Source: Osedax frankpressi
Taxonomy: Eukaryota > Annelida > Polychaeta > Sabellida > Siboglinidae
Assembly (NCBI GenBank): GCA_964035775.1
Contig: OZ038312.1
Span: 27,408,693 to 27,472,692 of the forward strand
Direction: 5' to 3'
Length of the DNA stretch: 64,000 bases
Position numbers and translations under genes: made by a program. The notes below the pieces were generated by a model that worked only from the letters and a program-made list of their open reading frames with translations, was not told where the DNA came from and did no database searches. Shown here one piece after another: positions 1 through 36,100 of the stretch (positions within the stretch are counted from its first letter, which is position 1; each line of letters begins with the position of its first letter).

Positions 1-23402
<23,402 letters not shown>

Positions 23403-23491
23403 GGCGACAGTAATAGGATGTTAACAAAAAATACCAATAGAGACAATGCGAAGGTACTAATGGTATTGTGTTGTGAGACTGATGCAGCCAA

Positions 23492-23526
23492 ACTGAACAC
23501 AATCCGTGTTGCGGAAGCTTAAATAT
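23492..23526 (-). promoter_or_regulatory. LLTP core promoter: TATA-like box and initiator
   Basis: On the minus strand ATATTTAA (23526-23519) lies about 30 bases upstream of a TCAGT initiator motif (23496-23492), which is ideal TATA-to-Inr spacing. The ATG follows about 92 bases later at 23402, so the 5' UTR would be short and unspliced. Confidence 0.6.
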
Positions 23527-23759
23527 CCCTCGGGACCGCGGATGCAAAGTTCAATGGGAGGAGCATAAAGAAGGAGCATCCACGCGACCGAATGGGTGTG
23601 ACATCAAATATATCTTGTGCGGATGAACAGATGGACTCCGAGTAGATTAGAATAAACATAAATTGGTCGTCATTGCTATGTTTACCGCACTTATTTACAC
23701 TTTGATTGAGGAGAGCTTAAGATTGCAATAAGAGAAATAATTAGCAGACTTCTGAATCA

Positions 23760-23765
23760 TTTATT
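23760..23765 (-). promoter_or_regulatory. Polyadenylation signal AATAAA for HMG-CoA synthase
   Basis: A canonical AATAAA on the minus strand, about 203 bases downstream of the proposed stop codon and upstream of the LLTP promoter. Confidence 0.5.
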
Positions 23766-23967
23766 GATTTCATTAATACATTGAAAAAGTGAATACACAA
23801 TAGTTTGGAGTTACATCACTATTTTATATGAATAAAGCGTAATAATATAAATATAATAAGATGTAAAATATAAATAATCAATAACAGATAAAATTACATA
23901 CAAAAATATAAAATAATATATAAATAATATTATTTACAATTGCTATATTTCATAATTTCTTAATTTT

Positions 23968-23982
23968 TCACATTGGCTTTGT
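23968..23982 (-). CDS. HMGCS1: HMG-CoA synthase terminal mini-exon (4 codons plus stop)
   Basis: After the penultimate exon ends SKPDSKQ at a GTATGT donor (24918), the first suitable acceptor past the 13-bp array is TTTACAG at 23985-23983. In phase 0 it reads Thr-Lys-Pro-Met-stop. It is chosen because phase fits, the acceptor is good and an AATAAA lies about 200 bases further on. Reading through the donor instead would add a different short tail. Confidence 0.6.
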   Translation of the reverse strand, partial: TKPM

Positions 23983-26900
23983 CTGTAAATTATTAATAAA
24001 ATTAGAATTAAATTCATTTATGATAATCTCATTATAATTTTTGATTCAGTATGAAGTGATTATAAACATTGATTATAAATATTGATTATAAATATTGATT
24101 ATAAACATTGATTATAAACATTGATTATAAACATTGATTATAAACATTGATTATAAATATTGATTATAAATATTGATTATAAATATTGATTATAAATATT
24201 GATTATAAACATTGATTATAAATATTGATTATAAATATTGATTATAAACATTGATTATAAACATTGATTATAAACATTGATTATAAACATTGATTATAAA
24301 TATTGATTATAAACATTGATTATAAACATTGATTATAAACATTGATTATAAATATTGATTATAAACATTGATTATAAATATTGATTATAAACATTGATTA
24401 TAAATATTGATTATAAACATTGATTATAAACATTGATTATAAACATTGATTATAAACATTGATTATAAATATTGATTATAAACATTGATTATAAACATTG
24501 ATTATAAATATTGATTATAAACATTGATTATAAATATTGATTATAAACATTGATTATAAACATTGATTATAAACATTGATTATAAATATTGATTATAAAT
24601 ATTGATTATAAATATTGATTATAAACATTGATTATAGACATTGATTATAAACATTGATTATAAAAATTGATTATAAACATTGATTATAAACATTGATTAT
24701 AAACATTGGTTATAAATATTGATTATAAACATTGATTATAAATATTGATTATAAACATTGATTATAAACATTGATTATAAAAATTGATTATAAAAATTGA
24801 TTATAAAAATTGATTATAAACATTGATTATAAACATTGATTATAAATATTGATTAGTTTGGAGAATATTTATTTTTTAATATGATTATAAATTATGAATA
24901 ATAATTAATATTACATACTTGTTTGCTATCAGGTTTTGAATTGTAAAATCTTCTATGCTTATCATCAATTTCAGTGAGATAGAAGGTGTTTGGTGCTATA
25001 TCATCTAATGAGCCAACAGGGGTGTATGGAGCTGCAAAGATTATATGATTACAGAAAGTTAAATCATAGACTAACTAATAAGTCATTTAATCAGAATATT
25101 ATACTATACCATATATATGTCATAATATATAGAATATATTATTAATAAATTACAGTTTATTGAGGTAGTGATATTGAAATGGCAGTGAATATATCAAACA
25201 ATTATATAATCAGAAAGAAGAATCTTATTAGTTTAGTTGTAATGGTTGTGATTATTGTAAAGGTAACGATTATATCAAACAATCATAAATCACAAAGAAG
25301 AAACTCTAGTTATTAGATCCATAAATTAGATTCAGAAATAAAAGAGAATAGATTAAAAGTGAATTTTATGATCTAATTATAAGATACACTACAATGAAGA
25401 CTACCTAAGTGATGGGTAGTCTCTCGAAGTTTCATCATCTCCTCGAACTGCTTGGGCTCAACGCTAGTACGAGCATTCAGACGATCCTGGAGGTCGGCAA
25501 GATTATTGACAATACGACAGAGGGTGGGGTTCTTAGTGTCGCCGGTGACCTTGAAAGAAAACATCGACGATGCCAGCCCGGAACCATACGAGAACAGAAC
25601 TACTCGTTGATTTACAATCGATTCCACGGTATTACTGGCGACGGGGTGTAGGGATGGGTTAGAGTAGGGGGTAGAGTAGGGGTAGAATAGGGGGTGTAGG
25701 GGGTGGGGTAGAGTAGGGGGTGGAGTGGATGGGATAGAGTAAGGGGTGGAGTGGATGGGATAGAGTAGGGGGTGGGATAGAGTAAGGGGTGGAGTGGATG
25801 GGATAGAGTAGGGGGTAGAGTAGGGGGTGGGATAGAGTAGGGGGTAAAGTGGATGGGATAGAGTAAGGGATGATGGAGTGGATGCCAACATAAATCCTAT
25901 CAATCTCAATTTAACATTATATGAATTAAAATATGATTTAGTATTCAAGTTATTAGAGTTTGGTTTATTTATTAAGTACTGACGCAAAAATGAAGAAATT
26001 AGTTAATATTTTAATGAGACTGAGATCACTGAATGGGAAAATGTATAAAAAAAATATTAGTATATAGAATAGTCTAGATTAATTATGATTATAGATCAGT
26101 TATTAATTATAGATTAATTATAGATCAGTTATTAATTATTATTTACAAGTTATATCTAGATAAACAATATGCAAATGCAACCCAGTCATTAAATAACATT
26201 CTAGAAAACAGCTAGTTTCAAATTATTAATTAATAAGTCAACATATGTGACAATGGTAAATAAATTGAATGTGTGGTCATTGAATTAGTCATGGCTAAAA
26301 AGGGCGGCAAAGAGCAAGATATTAAATATATCTGTGTAAACACATCTAAATAAAGTAAACAAAAGGGAAGAAATAGGATGGGTACATTCCAGAAAGTATC
26401 TTATGGCAGTATAAAAGATGCATTTAAATGGTAGTTGCTGGTCACTGCAAGAGGAAAGGGAAGCTAGTCTGTTGTGGTGTAATTATGACGAAAAATGTGG
26501 AGTTAAACTCTAAATAAGTCATTTATTTAAAATACTTAAATCAATTATTCTACAGATCTTGAATCTAAAATAGCATATATAAATATATAAATATATATAC
26601 CCATATATACATATATATATATATGTCAAATAATACAGGTATTTTTATTTTGTAGTTTCAGTTTTTAATGCAAAAGAAGGCAAGTTATGTAAAAGTTGAA
26701 CTTTCGAGGCTGGTGGATTTCTCCGGTCGACTAACGCGGAGATGAAAGATGCGAGACCGCCGTACACGGAACTCGTGTACATGTTGCCGACTTGGTTGGA
26801 GATAAGGGTCGAAGGTCGCGTTTTCTTCTCAAACAACTGTTTGCTGGCGGCCATGAAAGCCTTTTCGACATCACGGTTAAAGTAAGAGTCCTCAAGTTTG

Positions 26901-29424
26901 GTGTCCCTGAGAGAAATGAGAGAGATACTTACCAACATTACTTTAATGACATCGACTGAAGATGAGTTTAAAAGGTACGATTTTTATAGTTAATTAAAAT
27001 ATTAATTTGAAATTTAAATATCAAATTTAAATATCATAAATTTTAGTTAAAAATTATATTGCTAATTTTTATTTACACTAAATCGATGATATTATTACAA
27101 TCATTATATCAGCTACTCGATTGGTCCAAACTCAGCAAAAGAGAGGGAGACGGAGGTAGCGGGAGATGAGAGTAAGAGGAATGGGGGAGAGATGTCGAGG
27201 ATAATGTACAAACTTAAATTGTTGCAGAGATTCGGAGTCTGCAACAGAATTACAGTTGAACAGGAAGTCGTTGAGCAGGATACGCGCAAAGGACTTCTGC
27301 ACGAGTTTGCCAAACGGAGCATGGAAGATAACGGCGTCAATATCATTGAGGGAGAGACGCGATGAGTCACCTTTACCTGTGAAGGGGATAGGGAGTGTTT
27401 AAAGGGAAGATAGGGGGAGTTAATTAAGGTGTTCAGTGGATAGGGAGGAGGTAAGATGGGAGGTAAGATGGGAGGTCATGATACATAAGGGTGAAGTAAT
27501 GATAAAGGTGATTGACCCAGCAAAATTGATATAAGGCCAATATTAAAATGTGAATTCGAAATATAAACAAAGTTAAGTTAATCTGTTTACCATCAAAACA
27601 CAAATCCTAATTATTATATTAAATAAAAGATATTATACAATGATCAAATTGATTTTGACAGAATTTGCATTATTTGAATAGAACTTAATAAGAGCTTAAT
27701 AAGAGCTTAATAAGAACTTAATATGGACTTAATAAGAACTTAATAAAAACTTAATAAGAACTTAATATGAACTTAATAAGAACTTAATAAGAACTTAATA
27801 AGAACTTAATATGATAATGTAACTGTATAAAAGTGCAAATTCTGCAAATGAAAGTTATTCTAGGTACGGCGTATTTTGACCCACAATCAAAAGGATAAAA
27901 GGAGACGTGAAAACAAATGATTCACAATTTGCGAGTGTCCGTCCTCTAACCGGTAGCAATGCGTTTGGTGGCACGTTCTGTGTACAGACGATAGCATTTA
28001 TCCAGAGCACCGAGGTAACACTGGATGGAGAGTTTGCCATCGACAACTGGGTATTCGCTGGACAGGTCCGGCTTGTAGAAGTCGTAAACGTGTTCCATAT
28101 GTGTGCCGCGGACACCTGGCGGGATTCAACGGGGTCAACGGGGTCAAAGTTGTTGTTAAAACTTAACGAGGTCGGTGTAAAATGGGGTAAAGGCTCCTGT
28201 GGATTATGGGTAAGTAAAAACACAATAGATGAGCATTTTAAAGATTCATTAATAATATATATGCATATATATGCATATATATATATATATATATTACTAA
28301 TAAATAACAAATCATTAAGTATTAAAAGTGAATCCAGAAGTGGAAAAGTGGAGTAACCTCGATCAAAAACAATGGGGGCATTGGGTCCGATGAGCATTGC
28401 GACGGCTCCAGCACCTCCCGTGGGTCTGGCGGCTCCGCTGGCGTACACGGCGATATCCCCGCACACCACCAGGGCATAGCGACCTGTGGGTGTTATTCGC
28501 AACGAAAGTAGGGGTGCAGGTATACGGGGAGATGAATCTACGTAACTCGAATAGCGAACAGACCGAGCGAATGATGCAATTCACTTTTATAACAATGGGT
28601 ATTATTCAATGTTCGGATTGTTATCTATTGTGAGCTTACCAGACGCAGACCAAGTTTAATCAATAGATTTCAAAAGGGGTGTAATTAACGTACTGCATTT
28701 GAGCGAGGGTTTGAGACAATATGATTAATTGATTTGTATATGCATGGAAGTAGGTAAAGCGAGTGGTACTGATGGAGACAACAGCTAGGATATTGATAAA
28801 GCTTAAGATACAGAATTTAGATCGGAGAACTCGGCAAAGAGAGCTTAAGACATAGCTATAGATACATAGGATAAATCAGAGTTTAGGCCGCCGATCTTAG
28901 GACGAAGAGAGCATAAGAAAGAGAGATTAGACTGCCAGAGATAAGAACGCGTTGCGAGGCTAACCATCCCAACTACTGGACTCCACCCAGTTGACGGCGT
29001 TGAAAAGAGCGTTGGTGCCTCCGTAGCAGGCGTTCGTGGTGTCGACGCCTTCGACGTCGGAGTTACCAGACGCCGTAAACAACGACATCAACGTCGATTT
29101 CACGGATTTCGACTTGTCGACGATGGTCTCGGTGCCGACCTCGAGGCGACCGATTCGGGAGTAGTCGACGTCGAAACGCCGCATCAGCCGATCGACGGCG
29201 GTCAAACACAACGAGTTGATGTCCTCGCGGTCGGAACAGAAGCCCATTCGACTCTGCCCGAGTCCGACGGTGTACTTTCCGGCCGAAGCGCCGTCGAAAC
29301 TCTCGAGCGACGACTGCTCGACGTACGTCGACGGGAAGTAGATTTCGACGGCGAGTAATCCGACGTCCTGCGGCCAATGGCGAGACGCTGATCCGTTGAC
29401 GGTGGGTGGTGCGGTGGCGGGCAT
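23968..29424 (-). CDS. HMGCS1: Hydroxymethylglutaryl-CoA synthase, complete, 8 coding exons, 480 aa
   Basis: Condenses acetyl-CoA with acetoacetyl-CoA to HMG-CoA, the step before HMG-CoA reductase in the mevalonate pathway. Exons: 29424-28965, 28483-28358, 28115-27951, 27376-27214, 26906-26736, 25634-25405, 25031-24919, 23982-23968; all phases agree and sum to 1,443 nt. Visible marks are [10 protein letters not shown] with the catalytic Glu (about 99), TTNACYGG with nucleophile Cys133, [44 protein letters not shown] with the catalytic His (about 269), [14 protein letters not shown] and [14 protein letters not shown]. No mitochondrial presequence is apparent, so it is probably the cytosolic enzyme. 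The C-terminus is shorter than in vertebrate HMGCS1 (520 aa). A TAG acceptor-like sequence directly precedes the ATG, so a separate 5' UTR exon is possible. Confidence 0.95.
24057..24855. repeat. 13-bp minisatellite ATTGATTATAAAC/T, about 61 copies, last intron of HMG-CoA synthase
   Basis: The period is exactly 13 bp, with a C/T variant at one position and rare A. It occupies most of the intron before the terminal mini-exon. Confidence 0.96.
25640..25875. repeat. G-rich minisatellite in HMG-CoA synthase intron 5
   Basis: Units of GGGGGTAGAGTA and GTGGATGGGATAGAGTA types repeat next to the exon 6 acceptor at 25635-25637. The plus strand has many runs of 4-5 G, so the transcript is C/U-rich here and forms an extended polypyrimidine tract. 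Confidence 0.9.
27680..27815. repeat. 11-bp repeat AACTTAATAAG in HMG-CoA synthase intron 3
   Basis: About 12 copies with small substitutions (GAGCTTAAT, ATATGGACTTAAT) between exons 3 and 4. Confidence 0.9.
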
Positions 29425-32400
29425 CTACGACGAGGGGTAGTTAGCGTCAGATCGAGGATGGGGGCCGAGCGTATCGGAGAGGGGTAGTTTACAGTTACGA
29501 GTGGGGTTTGAACGCAATGTACGAGATGAATCGCAGCTTTGCCAGTCTTTGCGAGATAAGAAAACTATCGGCTGGTAGATCAAATGCCATGAAAGATAGG
29601 ATAGTTAAATAATAACAATTATCACATTATTTAAAAGAATAAATCTATTGTTATAATGCGTTAAGTGTAATATGTATTGATTTAGTTATTTTGTTGTTTT
29701 TATAAATATTGATTTTATAAATATAGGGTATTGAAATATGTTCACGCTTTTCATAGAGGTAAAAATTTACATATTGCATACATGTGTGAATTATCAAATA
29801 TATAGTACTGTTTCACATCAGATCCCTAGACAAATATAATAAGAAATGCATATATAGACAATTACAATAGAACATAAATAACACTAATTACATTTTAGTT
29901 TTAGTGCAAATAATATTGTATTATGTATATAATATAAATAGATCCAAGTTCATAATTACAATAAATCAAATAATAAAACCAATATTTACTTTTTTACTTA
30001 CAAATATTTAATAAAACTATACAGTAAATTGTATATTTTTATTAAATTTTAGTGTTTATATATTGAATGATTATACAAATAATCATCCAAACCCTATACA
30101 GTTAACAGTAGATAATGTCAGAATATAAAATATAACAAACACATTTATTGTATCTATAATATAATTATTAAGTAACATAATATAATACATTAGACTTACA
30201 TTGACAAATCGTTTTTTAGAGGTATAGAGTTCGGGGTTTGATAAAAGATAAGTAAAATTATACAGAAGATCAGTTATATATAACAGAAAGGTAAGAAAAC
30301 ACACCTTTTTAAGGGAGTGACAGTGACCAATCAACTACTAGATCAACAGCTTAGTAATAGGTGTGGGTGAGTGTGAAATATATTTATATTAATAGACATT
30401 TGATCAATGCAATTCACCAAATCACAATCGGGTAATCATTGAAATAAAAAGGTATTTCAAATAAAATACGGAGAATTAATAAAATTTATTAATGACCATT
30501 TTTCGTAAAATATATATTAGTTTGGGTGTACACATATATATTTATAAATCTATTATAATTAATGTGTTACTTTATTATATAGCTTGTAAAATGTCAATAA
30601 AATGTTATTTACTATATATATAATAAAAAACACTTTAAAACTGGCTACATATGACAATATAAATCATATTAGTTTAATATAGTAAATGTATTATGTTAAA
30701 AAGGTGACTCATTAATATTTACTACAATTATAAATTTTCTTTAAACAAATAACAAATGTTGTGGTGGAAGTAAATAAAAAATTTAACAATAATTCTAAGA
30801 CTTAAATATTTGTTCAAAAGATGTCTTACATTTGAGATAAACATTACTATATAAGGTGGTGATTTAATGTATACTAGTGGTAATGATTTATGATGACATT
30901 TGTATAATAGATAAGAGTATCAAACAAATAGTTCAATCTTATAAAAAAATATAAATTAGAAGGTAAGTAAAGCAAATGCTTCAAATAACTATAAGTATTA
31001 TGTAAAATGTTTACAATAAATATATTGTACATTTTTTCAATATATCTATTATCTATATATCATTTTAACATTAAAATATAAAAATTAATCCAGAAAGCCA
31101 AAAAGATAATTTCATTTTTGGCATTGCATAATTTGTTTTATATTATTTTTTGATAGTATTTCAGTAGAATACTAGTACTGCACTGTGTTTACTAGTAAAT
31201 TATTAGCATTGTTTGCAGGGACAAAGAAAACTCAAATAAACATAATTGTAATAGTATTATTAAATATGACATTAAATGGTCACAGAAATTGTATGACATA
31301 TTTTATATAATTATTTTATACGCTTTATTTTTTAATTACATTTAATTTTTACAACAAATTAGGAAATATAGAACAATTAAATTTAAATTTTCAATACCCA
31401 ATTAAAAACACAAGCAAAATCAGTAAACCTGTTAGAATTTATCAATATTCTTTTTACATTAAGCTTCCCGCTATTGCTTTTACAGCATAATATAAACGAT
31501 TATATATTTTTAAAAGTTAAAACATAATTCGTTAAAGGAAATTGTATTTTATAAATTCATTACCTGTAAATTTGTTTATTTTATAATGCAATTTCTTAAT
31601 TAAATATGTCGGTTTTATAACGTTATTCATAAGTGAAAATTTGTTTATTTCTTAAAAATAAAAAACCAATTAAATCAAAAAATGATTCCTGATTTCAAAC
31701 AATATTTATTTAGATGAAATGATATGTTTAATAATAAAGTGAAATCAGTAAGTTAAAATTCTATAAATTAGTTAAAATTATAATTTTTGATAAGAAAATA
31801 CTAAATATAAAATATAAATAAAAAAATATTAAATATATTTATAATAATATTATAAGTAAGATAATGATTGAATTATTAAAGCAATTGTATACAATATTAT
31901 ATAGATATAATTGGAGAATTCAAAATCATTAATTATTTTATTTTCCATATATCCAATAAATAATACTATCATTTAATAGTTAGAAAATGTAACCTATGTA
32001 ATCACAAATATATTAACTAAATGTACTCAAAAGTTTGATGACATTGATTAATACTCAGATTAACTTACTATTATTACAGAACATAATAATGTAATCCTAT
32101 ATATATTCATGATTACATGATAGAATATATTACATTTATAATATAAATAAAAATGATAATCAAATTAAAATCAAAGAATTTTGATAAACTTCTCATAAAT
32201 TTTATAATTCTTAAGTGAAGAGTTTAGTTATCACCATATATTTATTATGCATCATTTATTTTATACTTATTTAATTTCTTAGATATATTAGATAATCATT
32301 TGCAATAAAATAGTTTTAATTTAATCATAAGATATTAGTATAAAATATGTTAGTGCATACTATATAAAAAATATTTTAAAATGAAATAATAATTATATCA

Positions 32401-33107
32401 TAAACTTCTAAAATATAAAAAATATAAATTATAGCTATAATTATAATTGTACAAATTTAATTGGAAAATTATTTATTTAAAATCATATTAAAGTTTAAAC
32501 ATTATCAATGTAGTATTATAATCGTATTTCAGCAGTAAGAAAAGTGGAACATGAGTAACGTAGTATCAAATGTGTAGATTATAATAATTATATGGTATCA
32601 AAAAATATTCAAAAAATTAACATTATATGCATTTTCTGTAAATTCTTATTTGTTCAGAATTATTATATAAAATAAAAAGTGCACTATTCTTAAAAATGAC
32701 ATCCCTACCAACTTTTATTTTCTAAATTGAGTTGTATGTTGTACTTGCAGCAATAACGGGTTTTATAATATATAAAATATCAAAAAATTAATAATATAAT
32801 TTTATAGGTGATAATTAAATTACTGCCAATCAAATCATTCAGAAAGAAGGTCGAATGATGATTGGTAACCAATAGAGAACAAGAATTATCAGCCGACACA
32901 TATGTTCTATTTAATTATTATTTATTTAGAAAGTAAATTCATTAAATAAAATTTGTATTGTAAAATATTCTTATATATTAAATATAATATAATAGATAAT
33001 TTAAATAAATTAAATATTTTTTAACAATGATAGTAGAATATTTTAAATTATTTGTAAATAAATATTTCATTTCTAAAACATATTTTTTGAATATCCAAAT
33101 TTTAATA
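29425..33107. other. AT-rich intergenic region between divergent HMG-CoA synthase and eIF2B epsilon
   Basis: About 3.7 kb. The first 150 bases next to HMG-CoA synthase are GC-richer and could contain its promoter or a 5' UTR exon and intron. From about 29600 to 32800 the DNA is very AT-rich with no open frame resembling a protein, no tandem array and no element I can name. CCAAT boxes appear near 32.85 kb. Confidence 0.7.
32826..32873 (+). promoter_or_regulatory. CCAAT-box cluster upstream of eIF2B epsilon
   Basis: Three CCAAT pentamers lie within 48 bases: 32826-32830 (plus), 32861-32865 (ATTGG, minus) and 32869-32873 (plus). The last two form the near-palindrome ATTGGTAACCAAT. They sit 235-280 bases upstream of the start codon, a usual place for NF-Y sites of a housekeeping gene. 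No TATA box is evident. Confidence 0.45.
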
Positions 33108-36100
33108 ATGTCGAAAAAGAAGTCAACAAAACGAGATGATTATAAAAAGGAAGATATTTTGCAAGCTGTTATAATAGCCGATAGCTTCGAAAATAGATTT
33201 GCACCAATAACTTTATCTAAACCAAAGGTTTGAATAATACATTAAATCATGTAGCATCAATTAAAGTATATTGATGGTAACCAGTTAAGTCATGACTGGC
33301 AGAACCCCCTTAAAATACGATTATTTAAAACCATATCGTGCAATATTCCTCCGTAATTATTCACTCATTATTGTTGTTATATATGAATGTATATGACATT
33401 TGTAGATTTATTTATTCTAATAAAAAATGAATTAATCAGCTAATAGAACATTTATTATTAGTTAAATATTTGAAGTCAAGTAATACCTGACTTAATATAA
33501 ATAACTTTTAAAATAAAGTTAAATTAATTAAATTATCAACGCGTATTTATTTCATAATATAGTGATTTGATATAGATTTTTATAATATCCGTTATATAAT
33601 TTACTTATATTTGATTATACTAATTATTATCTTAGTTTAATTCTTTTAAAGATAATTTAATACATTTTTTATTATAAAAATATACTTTTTATATTTATTC
33701 ACTATATATCTTTATATTGGCAAATTAGTAATACTTACCAATAAACAAATGAATAATTTGATAAATTTATTATTTTATTGAATATAATTAATATAAGTAA
33801 ATAAATTTAGTGGTTCAAAAGTTACATTATTTACATCTGATAATCATAGTTCTTTGCAAACTCTAACCTCACCATGTAGGCTTTGCTACCATTGGCTAAT
33901 CTTCCACTGATCGACTACACATTGGAGTTCCTGTGGGTGTCCGGAGTACAGGCTGTAGTAGTCTACTGTTGTGCCCATGCAAACCAAATCATCAACCACC
34001 TGCAGTGAGTACCCCATGTTTTGCTACTTTATCACAACTTAACTTATCTCACACCTATCTCACTATTATCTCATACGTGTCTCACTCTTATCTCACACCT
34101 ATCTCACTCTTATCTCACACCTTTCTCACTTTTATCTCACACCTATCTCACTCTTATCTCACATGTGTCTCACTCTTATCTCATACATGTCTCACTCTTA
34201 TATCATACCTGTCTCACTTTTATCTTGCACCTATTTCACACGTTTCTCACTTATATCTCACATATGTCTCACTCTTATCTCACACCTATTTCACTCTTAT
34301 ATCACACCTATCTCACTCTTATCTCACATGTGTCTCACTCTTATCTCACACCTGTCTCACTTTTATCTCACACCTATCTCACTTTTATCTCACTTTTATC
34401 TCACTTTTATCTCACACGTGTCTCACTCTTATCTCACACCTGTCTCACTTTTATCTCACACCTATCTCACTTTTATCTCACACCTATCTCACACCTATTT
34501 CACACGTGTTTCACTTTTATCTCACTTTTATCTCATTCGTTCACAAAATTCTATAACCTTGACTCAATGTGATGAATATTTAAATTTGAAATACTTGTTT
34601 ATTAAATTTATGACTTGGAGGTCGAATGTATGATCTAACATTTATTCCATCTGTCAATTAATATCCCCAACAACTCCTACTCCTCCCCGACTTTTAACCC
34701 ACATTCCTATCTTAACCCTAACACACATATTCCGACTTCAAGCCCCACTTCTGCTCTCACTCCTACCCCCATTCCTACTTTAACTTCTAATCCCACTTAT
34801 ACTCCCAGTCCTACCCCCACTCTAATCACTACTCCTGCTTTCACTTCTATCCTTCTACTCTCCCCGCACTTCAACCCCGCACACCCACCGCCAGAGCCTC
34901 TAAGTGGAGTTCGCAGACGTCCCCAATGGACGTGGTAACAATCGCTGGCAACAGTAAACGCACTACCAGTTTGGGCGACGCAATGAGGGAGCTGGACGCG
35001 CGATCCTTGCTCCTCAACGACTTTGTATTGGTGAACTCTGACACCGTCGCCAATATAAACCTGGCGGCCATTATCTCTCGACACAAGTTAACACTCGTCT
35101 CCTCATTCCCGCCATAATATTAAACTTCTCTATTAGGTGCCGTCTAGCTTCCTGCCCCCTTACTTTCTACTCCCTACCTTCTCTCCTTCTCCGGAGTGTT
35201 ACACAGTTTTGCCTTTCTGCATTAGCGCCACTCCCCATTGCGCGGACGGCTCTAAGCCACTCGACCCCTCGTAACCCCCGACCCCTCATAACCCCCGACC
35301 TCACTCCACGCGCAGGGAACGCCGGTTGAAGGATAAATGCGCCGCGATGACGGTGTGCGTGAAGCCGGCTTCGAGGGACAGACGGACTCGATGCCGACGC
35401 ACCGACTTCACCATGACACTGCGTAACTCCGACAACCGTATCATCGGCTACGCGCCGTCCAACCAAGTCAAACAACTGACGCTGCCGCTGGTTTCTTAAT
35501 GTTCTACGCTACCGCCATTAATGTCGGCTGTTGGCACATACCCCCCCCCCCCACGTAAAATTCCAAAATATACATTTTATAATTAGCTATATATTAGTAT
35601 TCATATTCCATAATATTTAACATTGTAAAACAGCATATGTAAGTTATAAGTAATTTAGTAATTTAAACCATATGATGAAAAAAGAATATTTTATTATACT
35701 TACTTGAATTCTACATTTAATTCAGTAAAATTCTAATATGTAAATGTCAGTGAAACAAACTTAATATTGACCAATGTTTGTTATATAATACTTTATTATT
35801 TTTTTAATTAAAAAATTCTATTATAAGTTTATTTATATTATGCAATATTATAAATTCTTTTGTATACATAATGTATAGTTTTCAATTAGAATCTATTTTA
35901 TGGTCAATAGTAATAATGAACTTTACAGAACTATCTAATAATCTCTACAAAGGAGTTCCTAACATTTTGTATTCGATGACCCAAATTCAAAATATTAAAT
36001 GTCATCAAATTTCTGCTAATTTATTATTTTAATAAAATAGAATACTTTACCTTGAATTCTATGATTGTGCACATTATATATTTATATTAACTATTAAAGC

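Larger units (their letters stand above)
23403..23967. other. Short intergenic region between HMG-CoA synthase 3' end and LLTP 5' end
   Basis: Both flanking genes are read leftward. The stretch holds the HMG-CoA synthase 3' UTR with an AATAAA at 23765-23760 and then the LLTP promoter. Only about 0.27 kb separates the polyadenylation signal from the LLTP initiator. Confidence 0.7.

Noticed and set aside
33027-33107. Upstream in-frame ATG as the start of eIF2B epsilon
   Set aside because: It would add an AT-driven hydrophobic 27-residue leader absent from the family. The ATG at 33108 starts close to the conserved [10 protein letters not shown].
33933-34633. Ser/Thr/Leu/His-rich open frames of 150-207 residues in three frames
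   Set aside because: They run from eIF2B epsilon exon 2 through its donor into a 22-bp repeat; the exon ends at a GTGAGT donor at 34005.
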